Assembly (NCBI GenBank): GCA_950295325.1
Contig: OX485805.1
Location: 30,059,501 to 30,119,500, forward strand
Direction of reading: 5' to 3'
From: Polytrichum commune
Lineage: Eukaryota > Streptophyta > Polytrichopsida > Polytrichales > Polytrichaceae
DNA: 60,000 nucleotides
Part shown: positions 33,301 to 45,149 of the stretch, piece by piece
Numbering within the stretch: the first letter of the stretch is position 1
Layout of the letters: the number at the start of each line of letters is the position of its first letter
Made by a program: the position numbers and the translations under genes
Notes under the pieces: generated by a model
Database searches by the model: none
Seen by the model: the letters and a program-made list of their open reading frames with translations, nothing else
What the model was told of the DNA's origin: nothing

Positions 33301-33705
33301 AGTTAGAGGATATGATGACGCACCAATAAAATTCTAAAAAATCATAATAGAGAGAATTTGATAATGCACCTTGTTTTCTGCTGTTCCAAGATCAATACAT
33401 CCCCGTGGGTTGAGCGACGCATTGTAGGCATTCACATTGAGTTCTTTGCCTGCAAGTCCATATGGCGTGTCTTGAATAGAAACTATGGAAAGTGCTCTGT
33501 CTGCAATGGGTGCCTGCTCCTTCACCTCAATAACTTCGGTAGTTTCAGAAGCTTCATCAGTGTCTGAGTGTGGGGGTGGTGGCAAGGGTTTAGAATTTTT
33601 TGGTCGCAGCTGAATGAAGTAAAAGCTCAACAGTGGGATGACAAAGCCCAGTGCCAGCCCATAGCGCGCTCCTAGTAGCCCCTTCAAGGGCACTATCACC
33701 CTCAT
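30308..33705 (-). CDS. ACC-synthase-like PLP-dependent enzyme with N-terminal membrane anchor
   Basis: Four minus-strand exons, 33705-33370, 32742-32578, 31871-31711 and 31160-30308. All have GT/AG introns and matching phases, and total 1515 nt (504 aa). Residues 15-32 form a hydrophobic anchor after a basic N-terminus, followed by a Pro/acidic linker. The fold-type I aminotransferase core shows [69 protein letters not shown] (PLP lysine) and WFRLCFA (carboxylate-binding Arg). The set resembles 1-aminocyclopropane-1-carboxylate synthase and ACS-like aminotransferases. One key change is HLIVNEIY where the family has HLxxDEIY: the Asp that pairs with the PLP ring nitrogen is Asn. Activity is therefore doubtful or altered, although the frame is intact. 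Confidence 0.87.
33060..33225 (-). repeat. MITE family C, copy 2 (aminotransferase-like intron 1)
   Basis: Reverse complement matches 25207-25370 end to end (aggtttga.cg, cattgagggtcaaa, cattcaaattcaaacactacctcc). The two host genes in this window therefore share an intronic MITE family. Confidence 0.75.
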
Positions 33706-34590
33706 TAGACAAACCCTTTTATGGATTTAAGGTTGTAGGGTTTACAGTTTAAGGTTTATCGTGTAATCGAACCGTTGTGGCAGCTCAGGGTTCTGCAACA
33801 ATTGCATGTTGCGAGAAGCGAGCCTACCTCCCGAGTTCTATCATCCTGTGATCAAGGAAACATTAATAATCTGTTACCACCATGTTCAAATGAATTTGAC
33901 TCATGATTTATCATGATACCCTAAACCCTAAACACTTTCAGCCAGTGAAACTATAGAAAAAGAATAAAGAAAGAGATAGTTAATCCAAAGGTTTTAAAAT
34001 AACATATAAAATACAACGCAATCAAAGGAAGCACTTGGAAACTGACTTCATCAATTCCCACATCCCACAGTAGGTCCTTGTCTTGAGTTTCTGCTACTGA
34101 TCCCCAAAGATAACGGGAAGATTCAAGCAAATTGATGTATAACATGTTTAGTAAGACCTCAATCTTGACATAGGAAAGCCAATAGAGATAACACAAAACC
34201 TGAAGTAGGAACGCAATACCAAAGATGTATTTTATTCGAGAAGACACCCTATAAGTTGCTCGTGATGTGACTCAATACACTTGTAATTGGTCACATTGCC
34301 TATTCTACAGCAGGAATCTTGGCAGTGGATGTGTTTGCAAAGACAAATACATCACTCAAAGCCACTACCATTTAAATTTGCTAATTGCACCTCTTTCCAA
34401 ACCTTCCAGAATTGGTATGAACTATACAGACTATCAAAGAGTCGTGTGAAAATAGCAACACCATCCTCCCACACACCAAAAAGGCGACCCCACCCTCCTT
34501 GCTACCCTCATATCAGTCTCACTCGCAAATACCATGCATAAAACCTTGTCCAAGCACACTAACCATCCTAGTAAAACGTAAATGGAGAAA
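33706..34590. other. Upstream region of the aminotransferase-like gene
   Basis: Presumed promoter of the minus-strand gene, with no box I can defend. A 98-codon minus-strand open frame at 34247-33951 is hydrophobic, but there is no recognised family and no splice context. Confidence 0.4.
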
Positions 34591-36440
34591 CTCTTAAACT
34601 ACTTAATGACAACCAAGAAGGATTACGGGAAGATCACAATACTTCCAGACAAATACAAATAAATATCGCAGCATTAGAAGACGTCAAACTCACAACTAAA
34701 TTTCCAACTACTTATTGATAACCAAGAAGGATTCCGGGATGACCACAACAAAGCCACACAAATCAAAATGATTATCGCAACACTACAAGATGTCAACTCA
34801 CACACAACAAGAATCATCATCACGGTGGTAAAAAAAACCACAGAAGCGGATTCATTCTCTCACAACTAGCTGTCATCTCGGTGATGTCCATGGAAACCGC
34901 AAGAATTTAGGTCAATTGGGTTCCAATTCTACTTAAGACACTTTCCATTGCTTAATGGTAACCAAGAAGGATTTGAAGAAGACTGGAACGCAACCAAACA
35001 AATGCAAATGATTATTGTAGCACTAAAAGACGCCGAACTCACACATAAGAACACATCAACATCACGGTGAAAAAAATAAAATAACCCACAAGCAGATTCA
35101 TTCTCTCGAAGCTATCTCATCGCATTGTTGCTGATCTTCCATGGACACTGCAAGAATTTAGGCCAATTACCGGGGTGCACCTTTCATTAAAAACAAGAAT
35201 CATGTGCGTTTGCAACATACTCTAAAAACCCCTGTACACAAGTTTTAAAAAAAAAACTCAAGCAATAAACGTACAATTTCAATGATAAGAATACAAGTGA
35301 CAATATGTATATGTAATTTTTTTACATTCATATATAGTCATTAACATAAGTATACAAAATAGTTTTGAATAATAATGAACACTTAACATATGTATAATTT
35401 AAACCCTAACATGCAGAAATTTTCATCCCCTAAACGTAACTCATAAGCATCTAAGTCTACGATATATGTCATAAAAGATGATGCAATTGTTGTTTCTAAA
35501 TCTATCATCAAATGATCCATAACATCGTAAGTCCACTTATTTGTTGGTTCCTTTTTGATACCAACATAAACCAATCTCCATGTTTGATGCACAATCCATC
35601 AAGTCAATTGGATCGTTGTACTCCACCCAACAATTACCAATTTTCATGTGCATCCTATAAACCCTCCCAACAAACCAACCCTTAATTGGAGATAATTATT
35701 TTGCTAATTTTTTAATACTTATCCCATAAAGTCTAGTGACCCTACAATACAAGTAAGATGATGTCTATTTTCTAGAGGTCCTCCATACATGTACATAATT
35801 ACGAGTTAAAATTTATGTAACATATATATACATAGTACGAAGAACTTCAAGTTAATACCCTTTTGTGCACTCATACTTGTTATGAAAGATGCACCCCGGG
35901 GGTCAATTGGGTTCCAATTCTGCTCAAGAAATTCTCAATCACTTAATGACAAACAAGAAGGATTCCAGGACGACCGCAACACAGCTAGACATATCCAAAT
36001 GATTATCGCAGAAGAGGCCAACTCAGTAATCACACACAACAATACACCATCATCACGGTGGAAAAACTAACAAGAACCCACAAGCAAATTCAGTCTAAAA
36101 GCTTGCTCATCGCATTGTTCATGATCATCACCCGGGGAAACTACAAGAATTTAGGTCAATTGGATTTCAATTCTGCTCAAGAGGCTTGCCAATTGCTTAA
36201 TGGCAGCCTAGAAGGATTCTGGGATGGCCGCAACACAACCAGAGAAACTTAGACGACTATCGCAACATGACAAGACGCCAAACTCACACAACATGCCATG
36301 ATCATCACAGTGGTAAAAAAACAAAGCACAAACAGATTCATTCTCTCAAAGCCAGCTGTCATATTGTTCATAAGCATCCATGGAAACTGCAAGAATTCAG
36401 GTGAACTGGGTTCTAATTCTGCTCAAAACAACGCACACAA
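34590..36440 (+). repeat. Tandem repeat of about 240-256 bp
   Basis: Units share ttaatg.ya..caagaaggatt, catcatcacggtg, gattcattctctc and aggtcaattgggttccaattctgctcaag. The caagaaggatt core occurs at about 34614, 34723, 34963, 35953 and (as tagaaggatt) 36209. Later units are close to 256 bp after subtracting the transposon inserted at 35170-35899. No coding capacity or function seen. Confidence 0.85.
35170..35899. mobile_element. 730-bp non-autonomous TIR element with probable 9-bp target duplication
   Basis: The left end ccggggtgcacctttcat and right end atgaaagatgcaccccgg are inverted copies with one mismatch over 18 bases. Flanks ggccaatta (35161-35169) and ggtcaattg (35901-35909) are near-identical nonamers, and the uninterrupted repeat units carry ggtcaattggg at this place, so the empty site is visible in neighbouring units. 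A 9-bp duplication suggests a MULE-type transposase. The interior is AT-rich and noncoding. Confidence 0.85.
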
Positions 36441-37130
36441 GAGAGCAGAACCCACCAGATGAACTTAACACGTTTGGCTCTTGAAATTCGGAAAAGTGAA
36501 ACGGGCCATAAAACAGAATTGATGATTTCATCAAAGTTTGTCCGAATGCACAAAAAGACACATACATTGACGCACCTGAAGTCTCACTTTATTATGCGCA
36601 CCATAGCCATCCGAGAGCCACACAAGTGCCATCCTCCTTTCTCCTCTTGGGGTTTCTCAACACCAGCATGTCTATAATAATTAAGTCCTAGATACTGGAT
36701 ATAGGGTCCCTTGTTGTTGCTTTAAGTGTTAAGGTTGAGGCATCTATAACCGACAAAATAAGAGAGTTTGCATCTGTTTAGAAGGAGTAATAGCGGGCTA
36801 TTGTCTATCTTGCGAAGAGAAACAAATTCTAAGGAGAAGCCCAAAAAATGAATATGGAAATTGCTACCAATTTTGAAGTGGTAAAGTCAGGGTAACACAT
36901 AGTCCATCTGTAGGTCAACTCATAACCGCTCATCTAAATGCTAATGCTTGGCTACAGCAGTTGTCAAAAAGCCTTATGAGGGTAATCAATCACAAGCTGC
37001 CACCACATAAACCTCAACTCTATTCACCTAAACAATATAGATCTCATCCATGCCGGCATTACATGACCCTAGTGAGCGGTTAAATGCATATGGTCGACTA
37101 TGGATGCCTTGACGTTAGTGAGGTCTTGGT
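36441..37130. other. Noncoding stretch
   Basis: No gene, RNA or clear repeat recognised. Confidence 0.5.
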
Positions 37131-37149
37131 TTTCCAAATGAAAACTTCA

Positions 37150-37310
37150 ACTACAAATATGGCTTGTTTTAGGGAATTCAATGAAAATTTTTGTGTCTTG
37201 TAGATTTATTTGTAAAGTAAAGGACATGAAACCATGGGTTAACTCCTAAACCTTGAGTTTATGAGGATCAACATACAATCACCCAAGTTTTTCTTAGTGC
37301 TTGAATTACC
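37150..37310 (-). pseudogene. LINE endonuclease fragment
   Basis: On the minus strand this reads KNLGDCMLILINSRF, near-identical to the endonuclease stretch at 39.95-40.06 kb of the larger LINE. The DNA identity extends over about 130 bp in the same orientation. Confidence 0.65.
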
Positions 37311-37764
37311 ATACACAAAGAGTGGTACCATGCTATTAAAATTTGACTTTGTAGCATGTCTTACTAAGATGGGTGGGCCAAGATAACCTTGCATAGGTCA
37401 ATCAGGGATTTAAGTTGGTAGGTCCCATGTGCATTCCCTATTTTAGATCCTAACATTCTCTCAAAGTTTGAGAGGTGGGAAGAGGAGGTCCCAAAATGTG
37501 CACCCAACTTTCCAAAGTACGACGAACTAAGGAGCTCTTAATTGAAAGTTTTTCCAAAGAAGGATCCAACCATGGTTTGATACCTCTTTGATGGACTTTA
37601 CAAATAACTCTAGTGTATCAAAAGGAATGGAATGAGTCATGACATAGATAATTTGGTAATCTCTAGGCAATGAATAATGGTTACTGATATGTTGAAGAAA
37701 CATCTATCATTCCTAATTGACATGCTAGTTGGTTTCAATTCATATTTCTAATGATTACAAATTA

Positions 37765-37905
37765 GTATCCAAAATATCATAACATTACTCAACTACATTT
37801 TTTACCTGTGCCATGTATGCTCAGCTAAGTCAGCAGCCCCCATTATGGGAAAAAATTGCTCTATAGTCATGGTTGAGTAATGTAATGATATATAATTTAT
37901 GAACT
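37765..37905. repeat. Inverted repeat, possible foldback element
   Basis: The arm atatcataacattactcaac near 37776-37795 is repeated inverted (gttgagtaatgtaatgatat) near 37870-37892 around about 75 bp. No family assigned. Confidence 0.6.
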
Positions 37906-38269
37906 GGTATATAGAGTGTGTAGTAGATGTTAAGGCGGTCCAAAGTATGTGTCTATATCTTTCAGATGTAACATGACTTGACCTAAAAACCATAAAGAAT
38001 GTAAAACTTAAGCTTATATACTTATGAGCTAGGATGATATCAAGAAGAACAAGAAGAACTCCGGTCTCCGGAGGAGGCCGGAGTGAATAAAGTGTTTGTT
38101 CGTAGAACATCCTAGGCCATGCCTTACGGCAGTGGTGTTAGATGTGAAACTACTTCACCCTTTGCAGACGTAGACATTATATTTAGTAACCAACAGTAAA
38201 TTTCAGTAGCCGGTTATTATGTATGGGCCTTGTTTGGGGTAGTTAGTGGGGGGGGGGGGGGATTTTTAT

Positions 38270-40155
38270 TGGGTTGGGAGTTTTATTTATTTATGAGAGG
38301 TCTTGGAGATCATTAATAGTTTGTCGATTTTCTAGCCTTCGTTTGTGGACTAATATGGAATGTGCATATTGTGTGGCAATTATGTTAATTTGTTTAAACG
38401 TGTTTTTGATTTTTGTGATAGGGAGTTTGAACGTTGTTTCCAATTTTTTCATTGATGGGATATGTGTTGTGCCTCTTGCTCCCGCAACTAATACCATGAG
38501 TGGGGCTACGTTCCAACCCTTAGTTATGATGTTGTTTATGAGTGGTTGGTATTTTATGGATTTTCTGTCTAGGGTTTTAGTGGCGAATCTATCATTGCAA
38601 TATGTGAATTCGATGAACTGTATGATGATATCAGGTGTAGGGGTTTCTGGGGGGGGGTGGTTATATGGATGGCCTATGATGCATAGTATGTCTGGTTTGA
38701 ACCTAGCGTTGCAATGACATCTTTGGGTATCACATGTACATGGAAGTAACCATGGGGGAATTGTATTTTCTTGGGGTAGTTCATTATGCGTTCCTGCGTT
38801 CCTGCGTTCCTGCATTCATTAATGTATAATGTCTTGATATTCAAGTTGATACAATGAGTTTGCATATTTCCCATACCGCTTTGTTATGTCTTTTTGTTAT
38901 TAGTGCATGGATGTGTTGTTGTTTGCATTTAAGTAGTACATGTAGCCATGTATCCGCATTTGTTGAGTTGCAGATAGGACATGTTCGCAATGGGAAGGCT
39001 TCTCTGCCAAAGAAGAGTTGTTTTCGGGCGTGGCCCATATATTGTCTAGTTTGGAATTTTATTAGGCATGTTTTTTGCTTATCTGTCATGGCAGGATTCG
39101 TCCAAAAGTCATTTGATAGTATTTTATCTATGTCGTCATTTTCTAGCCATTTGTGTAATTGGTGCATTTGATTTGCTATAATTGTTAAGTTATGTTCATT
39201 GTCATGCTTGAGAATGTGTTTACTAAGGTGCCTAATGGGGCCCTTGTTAGGTGTTTCTTGCATGGAATGCCACCAGTCTTTTTGTATGGACTATGGTGTA
39301 GGGTGTGCATGCTCATATGGAACTGTGGCATCTCTATGGTCTAGTTCACGTCCTTGTTTGGCTAGTGTATCTGCTTGGTCATTTCCCCCTATGTTTGTGT
39401 GGGCCTTTATTTTGTGGAGTGTGATGGTTTGTGTGTGGGATATTAACATTTTAATCATGTTTTCTAGGATTATTTTGTCCGGGTGACTGTTATGACTAGT
39501 GGGGTGTTTGATTTGGGTGTTTAGGAGGTATAGGATGTTTAGACAATCTGTGAATATGTGGGTTGGCTCATTTCGGTATGTTGTGGTGAGAAGTTGTAGA
39601 GTGTGGTGTAGGGCCATCATTTCTGCTCGTAGAATATTTTGTAGTCCCAGTAATCTTTTTGCGATTTTTAGGTTCTTGAAAGGGTTGTAAATACCATATC
39701 CAACTTTTTCACATCTCCATTGTCCATTGTTTGTTTGTTTGGGTGGTTTGAATAAGCCGTCCATGTAGTAGCAAAATTGGGGTGGGTATTTAAGCGGTAG
39801 GCATTGTTTTGGGTTGATATTCCATGGGTTGGTTGGGGTTTGGATGGTCGGCGGGGGGGGGGGGGGGTATGTGAGTTTGGTCCATTTTGTAGTGTGGCTC
39901 ACTAAGGTGTCTAGTGGCGTTAGTGGTGCAACTACAATTCTGTCTTGTTTTAGGGATTTCAATGAATATTTTTGTGTCATGTACCATAGGTTAACTCCTA
40001 AACCTTGAGTTTATGAGAATGAACATACAGTCACCCAAGTTTTCTTAGGTGTGGTATAGGATGTGGTATTATGAGAAAAGATGGTTGATATACCTAGAGG
40101 ATTTGTTTTTGGGTAGTTTGGTCTCTTGGATGTGGACAATGAAAGGTGGGTGTCG
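38270..40155 (-). pseudogene. LINE retrotransposon remnant: endonuclease piece, RNase H, zinc knuckle
   Basis: Minus strand, 5' to 3'. An endonuclease segment reads HPPFIVHIQETKLPK (about 40150-40100), then NLGDCMFILINSRF. It is joined near 39.93 kb, without any reverse transcriptase, to an RNase H domain (YYMDGLFKPP, RAEMMALHHTL, THIFTDCLNILYLL, GNDQADTLAKQG) in 39980-39291. After one in-frame stop the same frame continues to 38841 with the C-terminal knuckle CPICNSTNADTWLHVLLKC. RNase H after RT is a feature of several plant LINE lineages. The missing RT indicates an internal deletion. Poly-G runs sit at 38249 and 39850, and a cgttcctg 9-bp microsatellite at about 38793-38815. Confidence 0.82.
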
Positions 40156-40162
40156 GTAGGAG

Positions 40163-43100
40163 CAGTGATTTTTTTACTGGCGAAAAACAACCAATATTCA
40201 TCATGGAAAGGCTGGTTTCTCTCACCAATGGGAAAGAAAAGAATAATTTTTATTTTATATCGCCAGAAATTTGGTAGACGTCCGATAGTGGGAGCCAGTT
40301 ATCGCCTGATCATGAGGCTCCCATCGCCAGACGTAGGAGCAAGCTTTCCTTTTCACCCACGTTGTTGGCGCCACTTTCAAAGAACAACTACGATTTCTCC
40401 TCATGTCGTCGCCAGGGTTTCACACATCTGAGCCGCTCCTTTCGCTTGCTTCTCTCCCGCCTCTGTACCTTTGGCGCCAGTTTGTTTTCACAATCAGAGG
40501 GTAGAGGTCGCCAATTTCTCTTGCGGGACTTCAGATATTGTTGTTTAGTCGCAACTCGATTGTTGTGCCTTGAAGATAATATTGAAAATTGCTTTGCTTT
40601 TTGTTTCCCACAAATTATACTCTTTTTTTATACTTCATTTACATGCTACGGAAACAAAGCTTGAGTGGAGAGCGTTGTGTGAAGATGTTTCTGAGATTGC
40701 CTTAACTTGAAAATAGTATTGGACGTGCCCAATAGCCATCTCTGTGATCTGAAATTAGGGTCTCAAAGATTCACAATCATAGTGTCAAGCTCCAACAACC
40801 CTACAAGTCATTGTCCATGTGCCTTGGTCCTGAAGTTTCAAATGAGAGAATTGAGTGGGGATGAGAGAGTGGAGATTTGACAGTCATGTTTTCTCATTCA
40901 CGAATCATCCATGACAAATTGTTGTATTCAGCTATGTCAATGCTCCCTACAAGTGAGTTACAACATAAATTGCTTGCAAGTTCATTCATGCAAGCACTAT
41001 TCCTTCAACCTTGATCAAAGTCATGAATTCTGCATTGTTGTGTGGTTTTTTTGCTTGAGCTGTGACTTGTAAGTTTCAGTGTCATCGACTTCAGTTGGTG
41101 GTTCTACTGTTTAGGGTTTCCTAAGCTTCTAGTTCTTGCGCTTGCAATTTTTAGTGTAGAATTTGGTTCAAAGGAGACGATTTAGAGCTAAAGTTTGATA
41201 ATTCAGGAGCATTTTCAGCTTTGTTCTAGAGCCCTTAGTGGGTGGTGAAACTGTTAGCCGAGATAGAGCCAGAGGAGGTAAAGAAAGATAGTATCCATTG
41301 AAGGGCTACACTGAAAATTAGACTATGTTACTCTTTTTAGTTTTCTATGCTGAAATAAGCCACATGTTGGTTATCGTATGCAATGAGCATTTGAGATTCG
41401 TTGTTTGATTCTTGGTGTGAATTTTGCAAAAGTGCATTTAATGTGTTTTGTGAGATCTAATTTGTTTTTGTAAGCTCTAATTTTTCTATGTCTTGTTGAT
41501 TTGCTTTAGGGTGGTTGCAAGTATGTTTCCTGGATCGGCCTTGTTCCGACACTACAGTAGAGTCTCTAGTCCGAGCTATGCTAGAGCGAGTAGTAGCTAG
41601 TCATAGTAAGAGGACTTCGGAGGATGGAGGGACTAGTTCTCGTAGTACAATGTTGGTTACGAGGTCGGAGTCGTCATCATTGGCTAGCACGGAGTGCACA
41701 CCTATCCACCTCAGCAAAGACAACTTGCACAATGTTTGCAATCAACCGCGTAAGCGAAAGTTGCCGAGGTCAAACCCGGCAATGAAGCTTTGCAAACCAC
41801 GTCGTGATAACTATACTACGCCTGTTGCCGTTGGTGTAGAAATCGATAGGGAAAGTGTCGGTAACGGTAATGTGGTGATACATACTAATTCAGAAGCACC
41901 CGGTCCGATTGTGCTCTATGATTCAGCTACAGAAATAGCACCTGAAGGTGTGGTGCCTAAGAAAAAGAAAAAATCTTACGAGGCAACTTGCAAGTTCCAG
42001 GACACTTGGGCGGCACGCTTACCTTGGGCAACATTGTACAGAGGGCCTGATGGTTTATATGACTTTGTGAAGTGCAACATTTGTAGCACTATAGAGAGTC
42101 GAGAGAAGATACTTGCCCCTAAATGGGACACATTAAAGAAACATGGTGGCAAGCGGAAGGTAGTGAAAAATATGCTTGGAGGGATACTATGTGGACAGTG
42201 GTACATAGCCGTTAATTGTAAGCACCTTCGCAATGAGCACAGGTGGGCTGCGAGAGGAGCCGCAATTCCAGTGCGAGATCAACTACTCGAACTGAAAGGA
42301 GAACGAGCTAGGAAACGTTTTCAGATGGGGACAATTTTCCATCTATTGGAACAAGGAAGACCTATGCTGGAGTACGAAGTTTTGCAGCCCCTGTTTGAAT
42401 TTCTAGAGGTGCCGAAAATACCTAAACGTCACTGGAGTGACAACGCAGGTTGGACAATGGCTGAGGCGATGTACGCTCAGGTGCTCAAGAAGACCCGAAC
42501 AACTATATCAGCAACGAGGTACATTGCGCTTAGTTGTGACGAAGTAAGCAGTATTGACAACTCAAGCTGGATAAGTGTCCACGCATACGTAGTGCAGAAT
42601 TGGAGTCGTGTCCCTGTTTTGATTTCGCTGGAACATGTTACTGACGGTGGGAAGGCTAAGAATCTAACGAAGATGATCATGAGTGCGGTGGGGAGTGCAT
42701 GCGGACTCAGCCAAGAGGATATTGGCAACCAACTTCTATGCTTTGGCGCTGGTATGTTGGATTATCTCAAACCTTGCTTTGCTTTTCAATGATTTTGTGA
42801 ATGTTTCCTTGAATATGTTTTTTGAAAATAACAAGCTAGCAACAAACATCAACCAACGCCTTTATTCCATCTGACAAATTTAGTCGTAGCAATTTACTTC
42901 AATGTGCATACAAGCTGTACAACTTACATAGACACCAACAAGCTTGTCAACAATTATAATAGGATTTGTCTCAACAATGATCCTTGATTTCCACTCAATC
43001 TCATATACCTTGCATGGTGAAAATAAAAATTTAAAAAGTTTGAATGAATGAGTGTACAAATGAGTCTGAAGCGAGCATGATACATGCAAAACTGGAGGAA

Positions 43101-45135
43101 TAATCAAATTCACTGAAACAACACCATGAACCTAACTCATACATATCATAGTGTTGGATTCTCATTTTTGAATTGGAAACCTATGCAAATGGTGTATCAA
43201 CGTTTCAAGGGTGTAGAACAGGTGTTATTCGCAGGATTCATGATGGTTGGAGTATTGCTTCGCTATTCATGTAGCTTTTGCAATGCTTTGCAGGCTCACC
43301 GAGGCAACCTTGCAATAGAGACGTTGAGTGAGCTACCAATGGTTATCAGGATCGAGAACATGTTGACGGCACTATACAATTTCTTCACCCATTCTTTGAA
43401 ACGTCATGTGGAGTTTGTGAAGTTGGCAGAGGTCATGGAGACAAAGGGCTTGAAGATTCTACAAAACGTGAAGACGAGGTGGATTTCGATGGTAGCCCCA
43501 GCTGTACGTGTTATGAATGAGTATCGCACTCTTTTGGTGAAGATGCAGCAGGATGAAAAAAAGCCAGTTGCCGCTAATTGCTTGAACTACCTGACTGATG
43601 TGCAAATTGTCATAGCACTGTCATGCCTTCTACCAATGTTGAGAGCGATGCATTTGTTTGTGACATGTTGGTTGCCGTGAAGATATGTCAGTCCGATCTA
43701 AACTCAATGTACATTGGCTTGGAAACCACGTTCATTCAACCCCAATTCTGGGATTTTAACGCCCTCCTAACATAGAAGCATGATGCCATTCCCATGAAAT
43801 GGGTGTCCAATGAGTTGGACCTTAATTCTGATGGTGTTGAATACTTGAGTTTCAAACCAACAAGCCACAACATTTAGGTTGTACGTAGGGAAGGACAGAG
43901 GCTTGTTGGCATACCAGTGACCAAAGATGTCTTTGCCGCAATCATCTCGGTTGTAAAGTCTCAGGCTTGAGATAAGTTGCTTCAACTTGAATTCTCTGCA
44001 TTGGCCTCAAAATCCATTCTTATTTGTATTCTGATTTAAATTGAACATTAAAATGTTGCTTTCTGTGGATTGTGTAGCTGTTGCGGCTAGATTGATCAAA
44101 GAGTTGGCTGACTGTTTTCCAGCAACCCCACTCATGGACACACTAGGAATGATCTATCCCCAATATTGGCTAGATGCAGATTGTGAGGCCGACTTCAAGC
44201 GTCACCTAGTAGTTGTAAAAGAGCACTATGGATACAACAAGAAAATTTCCAAGAAGACAAAAGATGTTTCAGAGGTAGTGCATGAAGTGGATCTTGTACT
44301 CTCCCCTGCCACTCTCGACATGCAGGCTAGTTTGTTTGTTGTTACTATGGCGGCAAATGCTAAGGCATGTATGCAGAAACCCATCGACATTAATCCAGTG
44401 ACTCGTTGTTGGAGGACGATTGACAACAATGCAATGCTCCGCCATGGTCTGTCCAAATACTTGAAGATTGTAGAAATCGCCATTGCCATGGTCTTAGGTT
44501 CTGTTCAAGATGAGAGAACATTTAGCACAGTTTCTTTCATGAAGTCTGGCCTGAGAAATCGCTTAACTACACATCTGGAGCTTGTGGTTGGCATGAAGGC
44601 TCAATCATTCTACACCTTGTTCAATTTTCCCTATGATGAAGCGTACCAGACATGGAAGAGTGAGAAGCGTGTTTGTGACAATGCTTAGGTTGGCAATGTA
44701 TTAATGATATTTTGTACCACAACTAGAATGTCTTTTACTTTGCATCTGATGCTCTCATTTTGAACAAATGCTTCTCTTTGATAATTTTAAACAATATTTT
44801 GGAAGTTGTGAGCCTTTTCAATTGTTGAACTACTGGTAGGACACGTGTGCTACTGATTAGGAAGAGTGTTATATAGCCAGAATCCTCAATCCTTTGTTTA
44901 CAGGCTAATATAATATTTCGCCAACTATTTTGGATAGATATCTTGATTGTCGTCAGATTCTCTTATTGATTGAAGTCTCTAATATCAACAATAGTTTTTT
45001 GGAAAAAAATGTTGTCACCTACTTTTGTTTGTTGTGATGCTTAGAATAGCTTTTGAAGCCAGATATTTGCCTATCAATCCAACATTGTCGCCAGGTGAAT
45101 TTGTTCCCCTTATTTAAAATATCGCCAGAAAATTG
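40163..45135 (+). mobile_element. hAT DNA transposon with CGCCAG subterminal repeats
   Basis: The hAT transposase relic (41515-44688) is bracketed by clusters of CGCCAG. On the left these are CTGGCG at 40177, then CGCCAG at 40261, 40325, 40410 and 40475; on the right CGCCAG at 45089 and 45123. The outermost pair is inverted, with T-rich bases on the outside, as expected for terminal inverted repeats. hAT elements typically carry such subterminal transposase-binding repeats. Exact ends and the 8-bp target duplication could not be fixed. LINE endonuclease pieces lie on both sides. Confidence 0.72.
41515..44688 (+). pseudogene. hAT transposase (broken)
   Basis: The first part (41515 to about 42754) contains a Ser/Arg-rich N-terminus, a KKKKK basic tract, and a BED-like finger region (LYDFVKCNIC, then a His-rich stretch). 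It then has the catalytic-domain start SCDEVSSIDNSSW with the first Asp. Middle sequence in 43126-43680 contains AHRGNLAIETLSE and VKTRWISM but needs frame changes near 43250 and 43650. The last part, 44041-44688, holds the hAT C-terminal dimerisation domain (VTRCWRTIDNN, DERTFSTVSFMKSGLRNRL, THLELVV). Some breaks could be introns, but stops in the 43.65-44.0 kb segment show decay. Confidence 0.85.
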
Positions 45136-45149
45136 ATGCAACAAATAAT

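Noticed and set aside
33951-34247. 98-codon hydrophobic minus-strand ORF upstream of the aminotransferase-like gene
   Set aside because: No family signature, no supporting splice sites, and hydrophobicity is expected from T-rich DNA.
37802-38110. 102-codon minus-strand ORF
   Set aside because: It overlaps an inverted repeat and shows no recognised domain.
38274-39486. Plus-strand ORFs of 95-147 codons opposite the LINE
   Set aside because: Cys/Trp/Val-rich antisense of the LINE RNase H and knuckle region.
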